From positions 1 through 64,000 of the IMG/VR virus record IMGVR_UViG_3300037225_000138: a DNA stretch of 64,000 bases, one strand, 5' to 3'. The notes beneath the pieces are model-generated. The model did not search any database. It was not told the DNA's origin and was given only the letters and a program-made list of their open reading frames with translations. This document shows, one piece after another, positions 41,007-50,707 of the stretch. The position numbers and the translations under genes are program-made. This DNA comes from a virus. How positions within the stretch are numbered: the stretch's first letter is position 1; the number at the start of each line of letters is the position of its first letter.

Positions 41007-42247
41007 TAATAATCGGTGCCGGAGTTACCGGACTTGCTGCAGGAATGTTATTGCAGGATAAGGCTGTTATCTTGGAGAAGGATGACCGGCCGGGAGGCAT
41101 TGTGAAGTCATTTCAATTTGATGATGGTTATTGGTTCGATAATGTAGTTCATCTGTTTCACATCAGGAATGAGAATACGTTTGATTGGGCCCATGCTTTA
41201 TTGGGTGACGTACTCAGGCCGTGTCCTCCGGTTGGATATGTGGAGACAAAGGAGGGTATGACGCGCTATCCTATTCAATCGAATATTAATCAACTGAACG
41301 AGGCTGCAGCAGAAGCATGTTGGGCAGGACTACAAGACGCACATCCAAACAGACAATCATCTTCATATAGAGAGTTCTTGTTAAATACTTTTGGGCAGGC
41401 ACTTTGCGACATTTTCTTTTTCCCCTACAATGAGAAGTGTTGGAAATATCCTTTGGGCGATATGACAAGCGAAGGTCAGACATGGAATATCAATAAACCC
41501 TTTGATGCAGGAAAGACTTATAATGCTGAAGGCTATTATCCCATGCCACACAAGCGGGCCCCATTTAGAGGCATGGAGATATTACCAAGGGAGATGGCAA
41601 AGAAAGTATCCCGATTAGAATTAGATTGTGAAGTGACTTCTATTGACATGCAAAAACACGAAGTTCGTACAAGTGAAGGATTGTTCCGCTATGATTTAGA
41701 ATGCCTGTCAACGATCCCTTTACCCTATCTGGCTCAATTATGTGATATTCCAAGGAGTCTTAAAAGCGACATCAGTAAGCTAAGATGGAATAAAGTGATC
41801 TCAGTAGGCATAACCATACAGGGCGAGAGGCCAAGGAACACAGGACACTGGCATTATTATGCACAACCGGAATTTCCTTTTTCAAAACTAATATACATGA
41901 CGGAGTTCGATGAGTATAATGCTCCGGCTGATGGATTCGGCATATTGGCCGAGATACCCGAGATGGCAAATGACCGTTCATTCTCCGTACAGCGATTACT
42001 ACCCTCATTACAGAAACTTAATATCCTCAATAGTAAAAACAGATTATTGGGCATGCATGTATGGGAGGTAAATCCGGCTTATGTGGTGTTCACAAAAGAA
42101 ACACCATCCATTGTGGATAACTGCATCGAATATTTTGATAAATTTGGCATCAGGTTACTTGGCAGATATGGTAACTGGGAATATTCATCCATGGCAGAGA
42201 ACATAGAGTCAGGATTCAATTACGCATCAAAAATTATAAAGAGATGA
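40991..42247 (+). CDS. FAD-dependent oxidoreductase / UDP-galactopyranose-mutase-like protein
   Basis: A 418-residue protein. IVIIGAGVTGLAAGMLL at residues 5-21 is the GxGxxG dinucleotide-binding motif and EKDDRPGGIVKSF the following FAD loop. Residues about 130-185 (REFLLNTFGQALCDIFFFPYNEKCWKYPLGDMT) resemble UGM- and protoporphyrinogen-oxidase-like proteins of polysaccharide clusters. It may convert a sugar ring form or oxidise an intermediate; the UGM-specific residues were not verified. It overlaps the next gene by four bases. Confidence 0.65.
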   Translation: MESEIVIIGAGVTGLAAGMLLQDKAVILEKDDRPGGIVKSFQFDDGYWFDNVVHLFHIRNENTFDWAHALLGDVLRPCPPVGYVETKEGMTRYPIQSNINQLNEAAAEACWAGLQDAHPNRQSSSYREFLLNTFGQALCDIFFFPYNEKCWKYPLGDMTSEGQTWNINKPFDAGKTYNAEGYYPMPHKRAPFRGMEILPREMAKKVSRLELDCEVTSIDMQKHEVRTSEGLFRYDLECLSTIPLPYLAQLCDIPRSLKSDISKLRWNKVISVGITIQGERPRNTGHWHYYAQPEFPFSKLIYMTEFDEYNAPADGFGILAEIPEMANDRSFSVQRLLPSLQKLNILNSKNRLLGMHVWEVNPAYVVFTKETPSIVDNCIEYFDKFGIRLLGRYGNWEYSSMAENIESGFNYASKIIKR

Positions 42248-43071
42248 TATACCTATCACCAGAGAACCGATCAGCATTCGGAGATGAGACATTCTGGGTG
42301 TGGTTTGAAAGAAACTTTCCAAACACATCATACATACTGCCTCAATGGTATGGAGAGACTGATGTAGTTCTCCGATATTCAACCCTTGGTGCGATATTCT
42401 GCAAACCCGGAAAGTCAATAGCAATGTGTTGGGAGCTTCTACCAGAGATGAAGAAAGTCTTTGGTTTGGATGCTTGGGATGCTAAGATTCAGGCTACATT
42501 CGAGACAGCAGTAAGTTCAGATAGGATAGTTATTGCCTCTGAGTTCTCAAGGCCATATTATGAACCTTATGGCAAGGTTGATTATCTGCCTCTTGGTGTA
42601 GATACGGACTTATTCAGACCTTACTCAGTGGAAGAAAAATATGATCTAAGAAGAAAGTATGGAGTGCCACTAAATATGGAAGTAGGCTTCTGGTGCGGGA
42701 CAACACACCCGATGAAAGGATACCAGAACCTTGTCCGGTATGCAAGGGAGAACCCGAATATCTATTGGATACTTGTATGGTACTCACCGCAAGGCGAACT
42801 GCTGCCAAACTCACAGAACCACGGGGTCGTCACTCAGCAGGTATTGTCCGAACTGATGAATTGTGCAGACTTTCAGTTAGGAGTAAGCCTTTTGAGACCC
42901 TATTACGTGGTTGAATATGAAGGCATGGCATGTAACCTCAAACAACGTAAGATAACCGGATTGGAGAAAGATTTTGAGGGAGGTGATAATCCCAGAGATG
43001 TTATCTTTGAGAAACAATGGGACAGGCACACCTGCAAGACACTGTATGAAAATTATATTAAAAACTTATGA
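42244..43071 (+). CDS. Glycosyltransferase (GT4/GT-B-like)
   Basis: A 275-residue protein with SEFSRPYYEPYG, DYLPLGVDTDLFRPY and FWCGTTHPMKGYQNLV. The L(P/G)LGVDTxxFxP and 'GT..PMKGY' segments are hallmarks of GT4-type transferases, here within a shorter than usual protein (usual length about 350-400), lacking the E-x7-E at the expected position. It sits between the flavoprotein and methyltransferase genes with four-base overlaps. Confidence 0.65.
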   Translation: MIYLSPENRSAFGDETFWVWFERNFPNTSYILPQWYGETDVVLRYSTLGAIFCKPGKSIAMCWELLPEMKKVFGLDAWDAKIQATFETAVSSDRIVIASEFSRPYYEPYGKVDYLPLGVDTDLFRPYSVEEKYDLRRKYGVPLNMEVGFWCGTTHPMKGYQNLVRYARENPNIYWILVWYSPQGELLPNSQNHGVVTQQVLSELMNCADFQLGVSLLRPYYVVEYEGMACNLKQRKITGLEKDFEGGDNPRDVIFEKQWDRHTCKTLYENYIKNL

Positions 43072-43541
43072 ATCTTAATCTAGGAAGCGGAGAACGCAAC
43101 AGGGAAGGCTACGTCAATATTGATGCAGTCAAACGGACAGAGGAAACAATTGTCGGAGATATTCTTCATTTAGAATATGCCGATGGCTCTATTGATAAGA
43201 TATTCAGTGAGCATGTTATTGAACATTTTAATCGGGTAGATTTGGATAGATTTTTCAGCGAGTGTCGCAGGATGCTGAAGCAAGGAGGCGAGATAGAATT
43301 TATTGCACCTTGTATTAAAACATGGATACAGAGATATGTGCGTGGTGAGATAGATATAGTTCATCTGGACTTATTTCTCTATGGCCCTCAATTACACCCA
43401 TACGATTTTCATAGGGGAGGTATTTTTAATGAGATGCTGGAATATCTTTGTAACAGGCATGGATTTGAGATTGTGGAGTTGCATTATCAGGACAGAATAC
43501 ATAGCGTGTGGGAGGTTTATCTGAGAGCAATTAAAAAATAA
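43068..43541 (+). CDS. SAM-dependent methyltransferase
   Basis: A 157-residue protein: NLNLGSGERNREGYVNIDA (motif I region LGSG), DGSIDKIFSEHVIEHF and ECRRMLKQGGEIEFIAPC. This is a class I methyltransferase of the predicted SAM-methyltransferase type found in glycan clusters. It may cap or decorate a glycan, or act on protein. It lies between the GT4-like and dehydratase genes. Confidence 0.75.
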   Translation: MNLNLGSGERNREGYVNIDAVKRTEETIVGDILHLEYADGSIDKIFSEHVIEHFNRVDLDRFFSECRRMLKQGGEIEFIAPCIKTWIQRYVRGEIDIVHLDLFLYGPQLHPYDFHRGGIFNEMLEYLCNRHGFEIVELHYQDRIHSVWEVYLRAIKK

Positions 43542-43545
43542 AAAT

Positions 43546-44535
43546 ATGTTCACTGACAAAACCCTATTGATAACAGGAGGTACCGGTTCATTCGGGAATG
43601 CTGTTTTAAAGCGATTTCTGACATCCGGCATTAAAGAGATTCGGATATTCAGTCGTGACGAGAAGAAGCAGGATGATATGCGCCAGGCATACAGGAACGA
43701 TAAGATCAAGTATTACATCGGGGACGTGCGGGACTATGAGAGCCTCCGTAATGCAACTAAGGGTGTTGACTTTATCTTTCATGCTGCAGCTTTGAAACAG
43801 GTACCCTCATGTGAGTTCTTCCCCATAGAGGCTGTACGGACAAATGTTTTGGGCTGTGCCAATGTGCTTAATGCAGCCATTGAGAATGGAGTGAAGAAGG
43901 TAATAGTACTAAGTACCGACAAGGCAGTATATCCTATCAATGCCATGGGCTTAACCAAAGCCCTCAGTGAAAAGACTATGATTGCCATATCACGCGATCT
44001 GATTAATACAAACACGGTATTCTGTGGAACAAGATATGGTAATGTCATGGGATCGAGAGGATCCGTCATACCTCTTTTTGCAGATCAGATAAAAAGCGGA
44101 AGCGAGATAACCATAACCGATCCAAACATGACAAGGTTTATGATGTCACTTGATGATGCAGTTAATCTTGTACTCTATGCATTCCTTAATGGCAAGCAGG
44201 GAGATATATTTGTTCAGAAGTCACCGGCTGCTACAATTGAGATGATAGCAAATGCGCTCATGGTCATCCTTGATAAAAAAGTCTCAATTAAAATTATTGG
44301 AACACGTCATGGGGAGAAATTGCATGAGACACTTGTTAATAGGGAGGAGATGGTTAAGTCGGAAGACTTGGGAGAGTATTTCTGTATTCCTGCAGATAAT
44401 CGTGATCTGAATTATGGCAAATATACTCATGTAGGGGAAGCACGCATAGCACAGATGGAGGAATATACTTCCAATAACACGCACCGATTGACTCTTGAGG
44501 AGACAATAGTTCTGCTGAAAACACTCAATCTATGA
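43546..44535 (+). CDS. UDP-GlcNAc 4,6-dehydratase (inverting, CapE/WbjB/PseB-like)
   Basis: A 329-residue enzyme with GGTGSFG at 11-17 (Rossmann NAD-binding), HAAALKQVPSCE and NAMGLTKALSEK at about 131-142. The active-site sequence Met-x-x-x-Lys in place of Tyr-x-x-x-Lys is typical of inverting 4,6-dehydratases; HAAALKxVP is also characteristic. It converts UDP-GlcNAc to the 4-keto-6-deoxy-L sugar. It is the first step of UDP-L-FucNAc/L-RhaNAc biosynthesis; the remaining steps are at 45301 and 37932. Confidence 0.85.
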   Translation: MFTDKTLLITGGTGSFGNAVLKRFLTSGIKEIRIFSRDEKKQDDMRQAYRNDKIKYYIGDVRDYESLRNATKGVDFIFHAAALKQVPSCEFFPIEAVRTNVLGCANVLNAAIENGVKKVIVLSTDKAVYPINAMGLTKALSEKTMIAISRDLINTNTVFCGTRYGNVMGSRGSVIPLFADQIKSGSEITITDPNMTRFMMSLDDAVNLVLYAFLNGKQGDIFVQKSPAATIEMIANALMVILDKKVSIKIIGTRHGEKLHETLVNREEMVKSEDLGEYFCIPADNRDLNYGKYTHVGEARIAQMEEYTSNNTHRLTLEETIVLLKTLNL

Positions 44536-45299
44536 ATGAGAAAGTTTCAATAATATGTCTCATCTACCAATCACCGGAGTATGCGGAATACCTGTATGAT
44601 AACATCATGGCATATACACCGGAGATAGAATCAGGAGAAGCAGAGTTTTTCTTTGTTGCCAATGATGCCACGGAGGAAGTGCTGAATTTTTTAAAAGCAC
44701 AGAACTATCCGCATCATGTGAACAATAATCCTCATTATACCAATGAGGAACTATTTGCAAGAGGATATTCATTCCCGGAATATATGGCAAGGGTTTATAT
44801 GGGATATAACTTTGGGATGCGTGTAGCTAAGAACCCGATACTGATGCTTGTGAGTAGTGACAACTGTTTCTCAGTAGGCTGGCTTCAGAATCTTAAAAAG
44901 AGGCTTACTATGGCAAATGTCGTTTCGCCAAGAATTGTGCAGCCGACATACACCTTTCCTAATCCCATAAATCACACGGAATGTGAAGTGATTGATTTTG
45001 GGGCAGGGATAGACAGTTTTAAGGAATGTCCCTTCACAGATTGGGCTTTTGCAAATAAGATTGATAGTGAATCTATGGGTAATGCTTTTATGCCTCTGAT
45101 GATACATAAGAACAACGCGGAGGCAATAGGCTATTATCCGGAAGGCAATCTTCATAATGGCAGTTTTCAATGGATGTTAAGGACGGGAGACACGGAGTTT
45201 TATCTGAAACTCGCAGAGAAAGGGATAAAGCATATCACATCCAATGACTCTATTGTGTATCATTTTGATCAAGGAGAGAGATTACTAAAAAAGGAATAA
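44532..45299 (+). CDS. Glycosyltransferase-like protein (GT2-like)
   Basis: A 255-residue protein: MNEKVSIICLIYQSPEYAEYLYDNI, EFFFVANDATEEVLNFL, ARVYMGYNFGMRVAKNPILMLVSSDNCFSVGWLQNL and DTEFYLKLAEKG. These are GT2-type motifs with an SSDN site in place of DxD. It overlaps the dehydratase gene by four bases. Donor unknown. Confidence 0.65.
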   Translation: MNEKVSIICLIYQSPEYAEYLYDNIMAYTPEIESGEAEFFFVANDATEEVLNFLKAQNYPHHVNNNPHYTNEELFARGYSFPEYMARVYMGYNFGMRVAKNPILMLVSSDNCFSVGWLQNLKKRLTMANVVSPRIVQPTYTFPNPINHTECEVIDFGAGIDSFKECPFTDWAFANKIDSESMGNAFMPLMIHKNNAEAIGYYPEGNLHNGSFQWMLRTGDTEFYLKLAEKGIKHITSNDSIVYHFDQGERLLKKE

Positions 45300-45300
45300 T

Positions 45301-46095
45301 ATGAAAATATTTATCTTCGGAGCAAATGGCATGTTGGGCACATACCTACATAAGTATTTTGAAGGTTCTGTCCCCGTAACCAGGAAAGAAGTTGATGCGC
45401 TGATTATTCAGTATGAATGTTTCCATTCGCAATTAACCAACCTGGCTATAAAGAAAGGAGATGTGATAATAAATGCAACAGGGATCATCAATAAAAGAAA
45501 TGAATCACCCCTGGATTTCATAACGGTCAATGCTCTTTTCCCACGATTACTTGCAGACTATTGTGAGAAACGTGGGATTAAATTAATACATGTGTCCACA
45601 GATTGCGTGTTTGATGGCAATAAGGGTGATTATACTGAAGATGATTTATCTGATGACACAAGTGTTTATGGCATGTCTAAGGCAGCAGGGGAGCCTCTTA
45701 ACTGTACGGTGATAAGGGCGTCCATAATAGGAGAAAATAAGAATAACAGCAAAGACCTTCTTGAATGGGTAAGGACTCATCATAACACGACAATAGAAGG
45801 ATGGACGAATCATCTTTGGAACGGTATCACCTGTTTACAACTTGCCAAGATATGTGAGTGGGTTATGGCAAACAACTATTTATGGAGAGGGACAAGACAT
45901 TTTTTTTCTCCTTCACCAATAAGCAAGGCCGATCTGGTGGAGATGATAAGTGATATATATGAATTGAATAATAAGATTAAAAAGATAGAGGGCCCTTCTG
46001 ATTGTGACAGGACACTGGATTCAATTTATGCCAGTGAGATTTTCATACCTGATCTGAAAACACAAATCATAGAACAGAAAAATTTTGAACTCTAA
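45301..46095 (+). CDS. RmlD/CapF-like 4-ketosugar reductase
   Basis: A 264-residue protein with IFGANGMLG at residues 5-13, HVSTDCVFDG, and YGMSK near 122-126, the catalytic YxxxK of short-chain reductases. RmlD-type enzymes reduce 4-keto-6-deoxy sugars. CapF is usually about 370 residues with a cupin domain; this one lacks it, so it is closer in size to WbvR/RmlD-type reductases, which favours the L-RhaNAc/L-QuiNAc branch over L-FucNAc, though not decisively. It ends on the terminase start (TAATG). Confidence 0.75.
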   Translation: MKIFIFGANGMLGTYLHKYFEGSVPVTRKEVDALIIQYECFHSQLTNLAIKKGDVIINATGIINKRNESPLDFITVNALFPRLLADYCEKRGIKLIHVSTDCVFDGNKGDYTEDDLSDDTSVYGMSKAAGEPLNCTVIRASIIGENKNNSKDLLEWVRTHHNTTIEGWTNHLWNGITCLQLAKICEWVMANNYLWRGTRHFFSPSPISKADLVEMISDIYELNNKIKKIEGPSDCDRTLDSIYASEIFIPDLKTQIIEQKNFEL

Positions 46096-48338
46096 TGAAT
46101 CATCTCGCATTACTCAAACGCTATTACAAGGAAGTTGACCCTCAGATACTCGCACAGTATCAGGATGCGCCTAAAAGCGTATGGGTTAATACGGACGATA
46201 AAGACCTTATCCCAATAGAGATTGATCTTCCTGAACCCCCAGAACTACATCTGATAGATAATTGGGGATTACCCGCAGAGGAACAGATGTGGCACCCTCC
46301 CAAACTGTCAAGGAAATTAAAAGAATTACAGTCCAAATATGAAACACTGGATGAGATATGGGAGGAGTTGGAGAACAATAAAGACATTTACGGAGATGAG
46401 ATTAAGTTCATCAAACAGCAATGGGAACGCAGGCTGCATGGTTATTGGTTCTGGAATAATGGTGTCCCTACATATATGGATGGATGGCATTATTTCTATT
46501 GCGGATGGTGGAAGATTGATACTGGATTACCAGAATATCGTGACCGGGATAGTAAGTTTTTCTTGTTTGCCAGGAAGATTTATACGGAGACCAAATATCC
46601 AAAATGTAATAAAGAGGGTTATGCGATAAAGGATTCAAAGGGTAATTATGAATGGATAGAGACAGGACACCGGCTATTTTACGGATTCAACTATCCCAAA
46701 CACAGACGTGAAGGAGCAACGTATAAGGCTGAATGTATCAATTATGAGATCATAAGTCGGACGATAGGAGCATGGGGTGGTATTCAGTCCATGAATGACG
46801 TGCAAGCTCGTAAATGCTTCTTAAAACATCTTGTGGGGCCATGGAAACAATTACCATTCTTCTTTAAGCCGAATTATGAAGGTTCTACGTCCCCGAAAAC
46901 AGAATTATCATTCACTCCTCCGGCAATAAGGCTTTCATCTAAGGGTGCACTTTCAAGTTCAGAACTAGGACTGGAATCTAAGATAGATTATGAGATGGCT
47001 GACCCGTCTGCCTATGATGGCGATAAACTTTATTTTCACCATGACGATGAGGTGGGAAAACTGAAGAAAGGATTGGATTGCTGGACACGTCATGCGGTTG
47101 TCAGGGAGTGTCTGTCAATAGGGGGTAGTATAATAGGCTTCACAATAAAAACCTCAACGGTAGGCGAGATGGAAAAAGGTGGAGGGAAGGCATTTAAGGA
47201 ACAGTGCCAGCTAAGTGATTATTATAAACGAAATCTTAATGGGCAAACAGAGTCAGGACTTGCGACATTATTCATGCCTGCTGATGAAGGGTTAGAGGAG
47301 TTTATTGATCCTTATGGAATGAGTATTGTCGGAACACCAAACAAGAAACAGGCAGAGTTCATTAAAAGGAAAATAGGAGCAAGAGAATATCTCTTAAATG
47401 AGAGGGCGAGTCTTGTGAATGATCAGAATAAACTATCTGAGAGGATAAGATTATTCCCCCTAAAATTTACCGAATGTTTCAGGACCTCATCTAAGTCATC
47501 AGGGTTTAATATGAATAAGTTGGAGACTTATATTGACAATTTAAGGCTATCAAAACAGGCAATAGTTCGAGGGAATTTTGTCTGGGCAGATGGCAAGCGC
47601 GATACTAAAGTAGAGTTTAAAGAAAATCCACAGGGCAAATTTTTAGTAAGCCATCAATTGAATGTTAATGAATCGAACCTCAAGTTTTGGGATGAAAGCG
47701 AGGAATCATGGATGCCGGGTAACTCTCATTGGGGATGTGCAGGAGGAGACCCGTTTAAATTCAATATTGTCAAAAGCAATAGAAAATCTAACGGAGGTGG
47801 TGCAGTAGTGCGCAAGGGGAAGATTAAGGATGGCGATTTCACGATGAAGCGTAAGTTTGTCTGTACTTATAATTTCAGAACCTATGATAAGGATATTTAC
47901 GCAGAGGACATGCTTGTGATGTGTGTCTATTATGGAGTGCAGATGTTTCCCGAGATAAACGTACCCCTACTTTGGGATTACTTCATAAAAAGGAGATATG
48001 GAGGATTCTTGAGATATAGAGTTGACCCGAGAACCTTTGAATTTAGCAAGACCCCTGGCGAACAAACAGGAGAGAAGATCAAACAGTCTATCTTTACGGA
48101 ATGGGATTCATGGATTGAGAACGAGGCTGATCAGGAGACGCATATTGAGGTATTGGAGGAGTGTAGGGATATTGACGGACCGGAAGACATGACTAATTAT
48201 GACCTATTTACAGCAGGCGGCTATGCCCTTCTTGGGACGCTCGACATCTATGATGAGGTGGAGATTCTGAACGAGAAGGAGTACACCCTTGATAATTATT
48301 TGAGTAAAAAAACATATAGTCCCGTAAAAAATTATTAA
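46095..48338 (+). CDS. terL: Terminase large subunit
   Basis: A 747-residue protein. The first 200 residues hold GVPTYMDGWHYFYCGWWKID. The ATPase includes GFNYPKHRREGATYKAE in a Walker-A-like place and KLYFHHDDEVGKLK (Walker B with catalytic Glu) near 312-325. The nuclease half has GCAGGDPFKFN near 552. It packages DNA into procapsids. It is longer than most TerL, as is common in Bacteroidetes phages. It overlaps the last glycan gene by one base and precedes the portal by 22 bases. Confidence 0.85.
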   Translation: MNHLALLKRYYKEVDPQILAQYQDAPKSVWVNTDDKDLIPIEIDLPEPPELHLIDNWGLPAEEQMWHPPKLSRKLKELQSKYETLDEIWEELENNKDIYGDEIKFIKQQWERRLHGYWFWNNGVPTYMDGWHYFYCGWWKIDTGLPEYRDRDSKFFLFARKIYTETKYPKCNKEGYAIKDSKGNYEWIETGHRLFYGFNYPKHRREGATYKAECINYEIISRTIGAWGGIQSMNDVQARKCFLKHLVGPWKQLPFFFKPNYEGSTSPKTELSFTPPAIRLSSKGALSSSELGLESKIDYEMADPSAYDGDKLYFHHDDEVGKLKKGLDCWTRHAVVRECLSIGGSIIGFTIKTSTVGEMEKGGGKAFKEQCQLSDYYKRNLNGQTESGLATLFMPADEGLEEFIDPYGMSIVGTPNKKQAEFIKRKIGAREYLLNERASLVNDQNKLSERIRLFPLKFTECFRTSSKSSGFNMNKLETYIDNLRLSKQAIVRGNFVWADGKRDTKVEFKENPQGKFLVSHQLNVNESNLKFWDESEESWMPGNSHWGCAGGDPFKFNIVKSNRKSNGGGAVVRKGKIKDGDFTMKRKFVCTYNFRTYDKDIYAEDMLVMCVYYGVQMFPEINVPLLWDYFIKRRYGGFLRYRVDPRTFEFSKTPGEQTGEKIKQSIFTEWDSWIENEADQETHIEVLEECRDIDGPEDMTNYDLFTAGGYALLGTLDIYDEVEILNEKEYTLDNYLSKKTYSPVKNY

Positions 48339-48360
48339 CTTTGAATCAAATTTCAGCAAA

Positions 48361-50670
48361 ATGCCTCTCTCAATAGCGAAATATGTCACAAGCGGATATC
48401 CATTCCCATTGGATGACATAGACCCAAAAGAAAAGGATAAAGATTGGGGAAAGAAATGGTGTGAAGCTATATATGCCTCTTGGAAACAAGGGGGAACGGC
48501 CATACCCTATAATCGCATTGAAGAGTTTCAATTACTAAGAGACCTTGCCGCTGGCAGACAAGATGTTCTGCAATACCAGAAAATATTACTTGACGAGAGC
48601 GATGAGAAGGGAGCGCAGACCGGTTATATGAATATTAATTGGGATATTCCTTCGGTCATGCCTAAATTCTTGCGTGTCGTTGAGGGGATGATGGAACAGA
48701 CCGATCATCAGGTGGTAGCCACGGCTGTTGATCCGACAAGCACTGATGACAAAGAGGCTGCAAAACTCGATATGCAGTATCGTATGAAATTTAAAGAAGC
48801 TCTCAATTACATTGATAAAGCAATGGGTGTTGACAAGTCGGATGAATACATCCCTGAGTCAATGGAGGAGTTAAACTTATATGAGGGAGCCGGCGGCTTT
48901 AAGTTGGCAAGAGAAAGGGAGATAGAAGAGGTTCTTGATTATTCATTTTACATATCAGAATGGAAGGAAACGAAGAAAAAGATCATCCGTGATCTTTGTG
49001 TGATTAATTGTTGTGCAACAAAAGACTACACTGACAAATATACCCGTAAAGTAAAAGCGAGATATGTTGACCCTGCAAAATTCATAGGTCAGTATTCGAG
49101 ATTCCAGAATCATAAGAATATGGAATTTGGAGGAGAATTAACTCAGATTCTCATATCTGATATCCGTAAACTCAATCCAGACGTTCCTGAATCCACATTA
49201 AGGGAGTTAGCAGATAATTATAATGGGATACGTGGGAACATATCTCTCGACACGCTAACTTATAACGCAGACATCCGGAGTGCTAATTATGACAGTTTCC
49301 TTGTAGATGTCATGGATGCAGAGTGGATGTCTATAAATAGTGAGTATAAGACCAAGCGCAAGACTCAATATGGCTTCGACATCATGTATGATGAGGATTG
49401 GGGAAAGGTAGTCAACACTGAGAAGAAGAAAACCGAGAAATATGATATAAAAGTCGTTTATAAATGCAAGTGGATCATAGGTACTGATTATGTGTACGAC
49501 TTTGGACTTCAGTTTGACGTTCCTCGCCCGGGCAAGAAAGAAGTGGAATTATCCTATCATCTTTATAAACTTCCTTACAGATCGCTTGTAAGCCTTTCGG
49601 AGACACATATTCATCAGATGGTACTTGCTTATTTCAAGTTACAGAATGCCATTGCGATGTCAGCACCTAAGGGACTTGCTATTGAGTTCACATCTTTGCA
49701 GAACATGGCTCTTGGCGCAAAGAAACTCCAACCTCTCGACCTCATAAAAATAAAAACTCAGACAGGAACATTACTTTATAAGTCCACAACGCATAAGGGA
49801 GTTCCTAATGTGCCCGGAGGATTTAAACCTATCCAGGAATTAGAGGGAGGTATCGGGAATCAGTTAGTAGAGTTCATAAAGGTATGGGAGTTCAATGCGG
49901 AAGACATACGTGAGACCACAGGTATCAATCAGGCTGCCGATGCTTCAAGTCCTGATCCCAATGCACCGGTAGGAAGTAATAAGATGGCTATTGCAGCGAC
50001 AAATAACGCTTTAAGACCTATTTATAGCGCATATCTAAACATCAAAGAAAAGACTGCCAAGAATTTATCTCTCAGGATTCAGTTGTTAATAAAGCACGAC
50101 AAAGAAGCCTATGAAGGTTATATGCCGGTGTTAGGATCAATGGGTGTGCAGATAGTAAGTGCAGGTGCAGACACCGTGGATGCAGATTATTACATCAAAT
50201 ATGAAGCAAAGCCAACGGATGAGAGGCGCGATGTGATTATGAAAGCGGCGATGCAGGCTATGACCCCGGATAAGGATGGTTCTACGAGTATTGGACTTCC
50301 TGACTTCTTAATGATAGAAAGGCTCTTGGAATCGGGTAATCTTAAATATGCGGAAGTTTATCTGAACTATAAGAGCAAGAAAAACAAGGATAAACAACTT
50401 CAACTTCAGAGGGAGAACATGCAACTTGACAGTCAACGTGAGCAAGAGGCTATTAAGATAAAAGAACAACTTTCTCAGGCAACGGAGAAGATCAAGACTG
50501 ATGAGGCAATAAGGCTTTATCAGGCAAAGAAAGCCATTGACGAACAGTATGCTCAGGCAGATCGCGAACATGAGAAAGAGATGATCCAATTGAAGGGAAG
50601 CATGGGATTAGTTCAGACCGTTGGTAAAATTCATGCACAGACGGCAGCCGAACAAGGAGCACAGCAATAA
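48361..50670 (+). CDS. Portal protein
   Basis: A 769-residue protein directly after terL, the expected place for the portal. The middle has long beta/alpha stretches ending FNAEDIRETTGINQAADASSPDPNAPVGSNKM, a typical portal C-terminal feature, and the last 150 residues are a Lys/Gln/Glu coiled coil (LQLQRENMQLDSQREQEAI). The portal forms the ring through which DNA passes. The TAACTTTG at 48336-48343 upstream lacks a -33 partner. Confidence 0.85.
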   Translation: MPLSIAKYVTSGYPFPLDDIDPKEKDKDWGKKWCEAIYASWKQGGTAIPYNRIEEFQLLRDLAAGRQDVLQYQKILLDESDEKGAQTGYMNINWDIPSVMPKFLRVVEGMMEQTDHQVVATAVDPTSTDDKEAAKLDMQYRMKFKEALNYIDKAMGVDKSDEYIPESMEELNLYEGAGGFKLAREREIEEVLDYSFYISEWKETKKKIIRDLCVINCCATKDYTDKYTRKVKARYVDPAKFIGQYSRFQNHKNMEFGGELTQILISDIRKLNPDVPESTLRELADNYNGIRGNISLDTLTYNADIRSANYDSFLVDVMDAEWMSINSEYKTKRKTQYGFDIMYDEDWGKVVNTEKKKTEKYDIKVVYKCKWIIGTDYVYDFGLQFDVPRPGKKEVELSYHLYKLPYRSLVSLSETHIHQMVLAYFKLQNAIAMSAPKGLAIEFTSLQNMALGAKKLQPLDLIKIKTQTGTLLYKSTTHKGVPNVPGGFKPIQELEGGIGNQLVEFIKVWEFNAEDIRETTGINQAADASSPDPNAPVGSNKMAIAATNNALRPIYSAYLNIKEKTAKNLSLRIQLLIKHDKEAYEGYMPVLGSMGVQIVSAGADTVDADYYIKYEAKPTDERRDVIMKAAMQAMTPDKDGSTSIGLPDFLMIERLLESGNLKYAEVYLNYKSKKNKDKQLQLQRENMQLDSQREQEAIKIKEQLSQATEKIKTDEAIRLYQAKKAIDEQYAQADREHEKEMIQLKGSMGLVQTVGKIHAQTAAEQGAQQ

Positions 50671-50707
50671 AAAAATCATATATTTGTAAAACTTAATTTT
50701 AAAAGTT

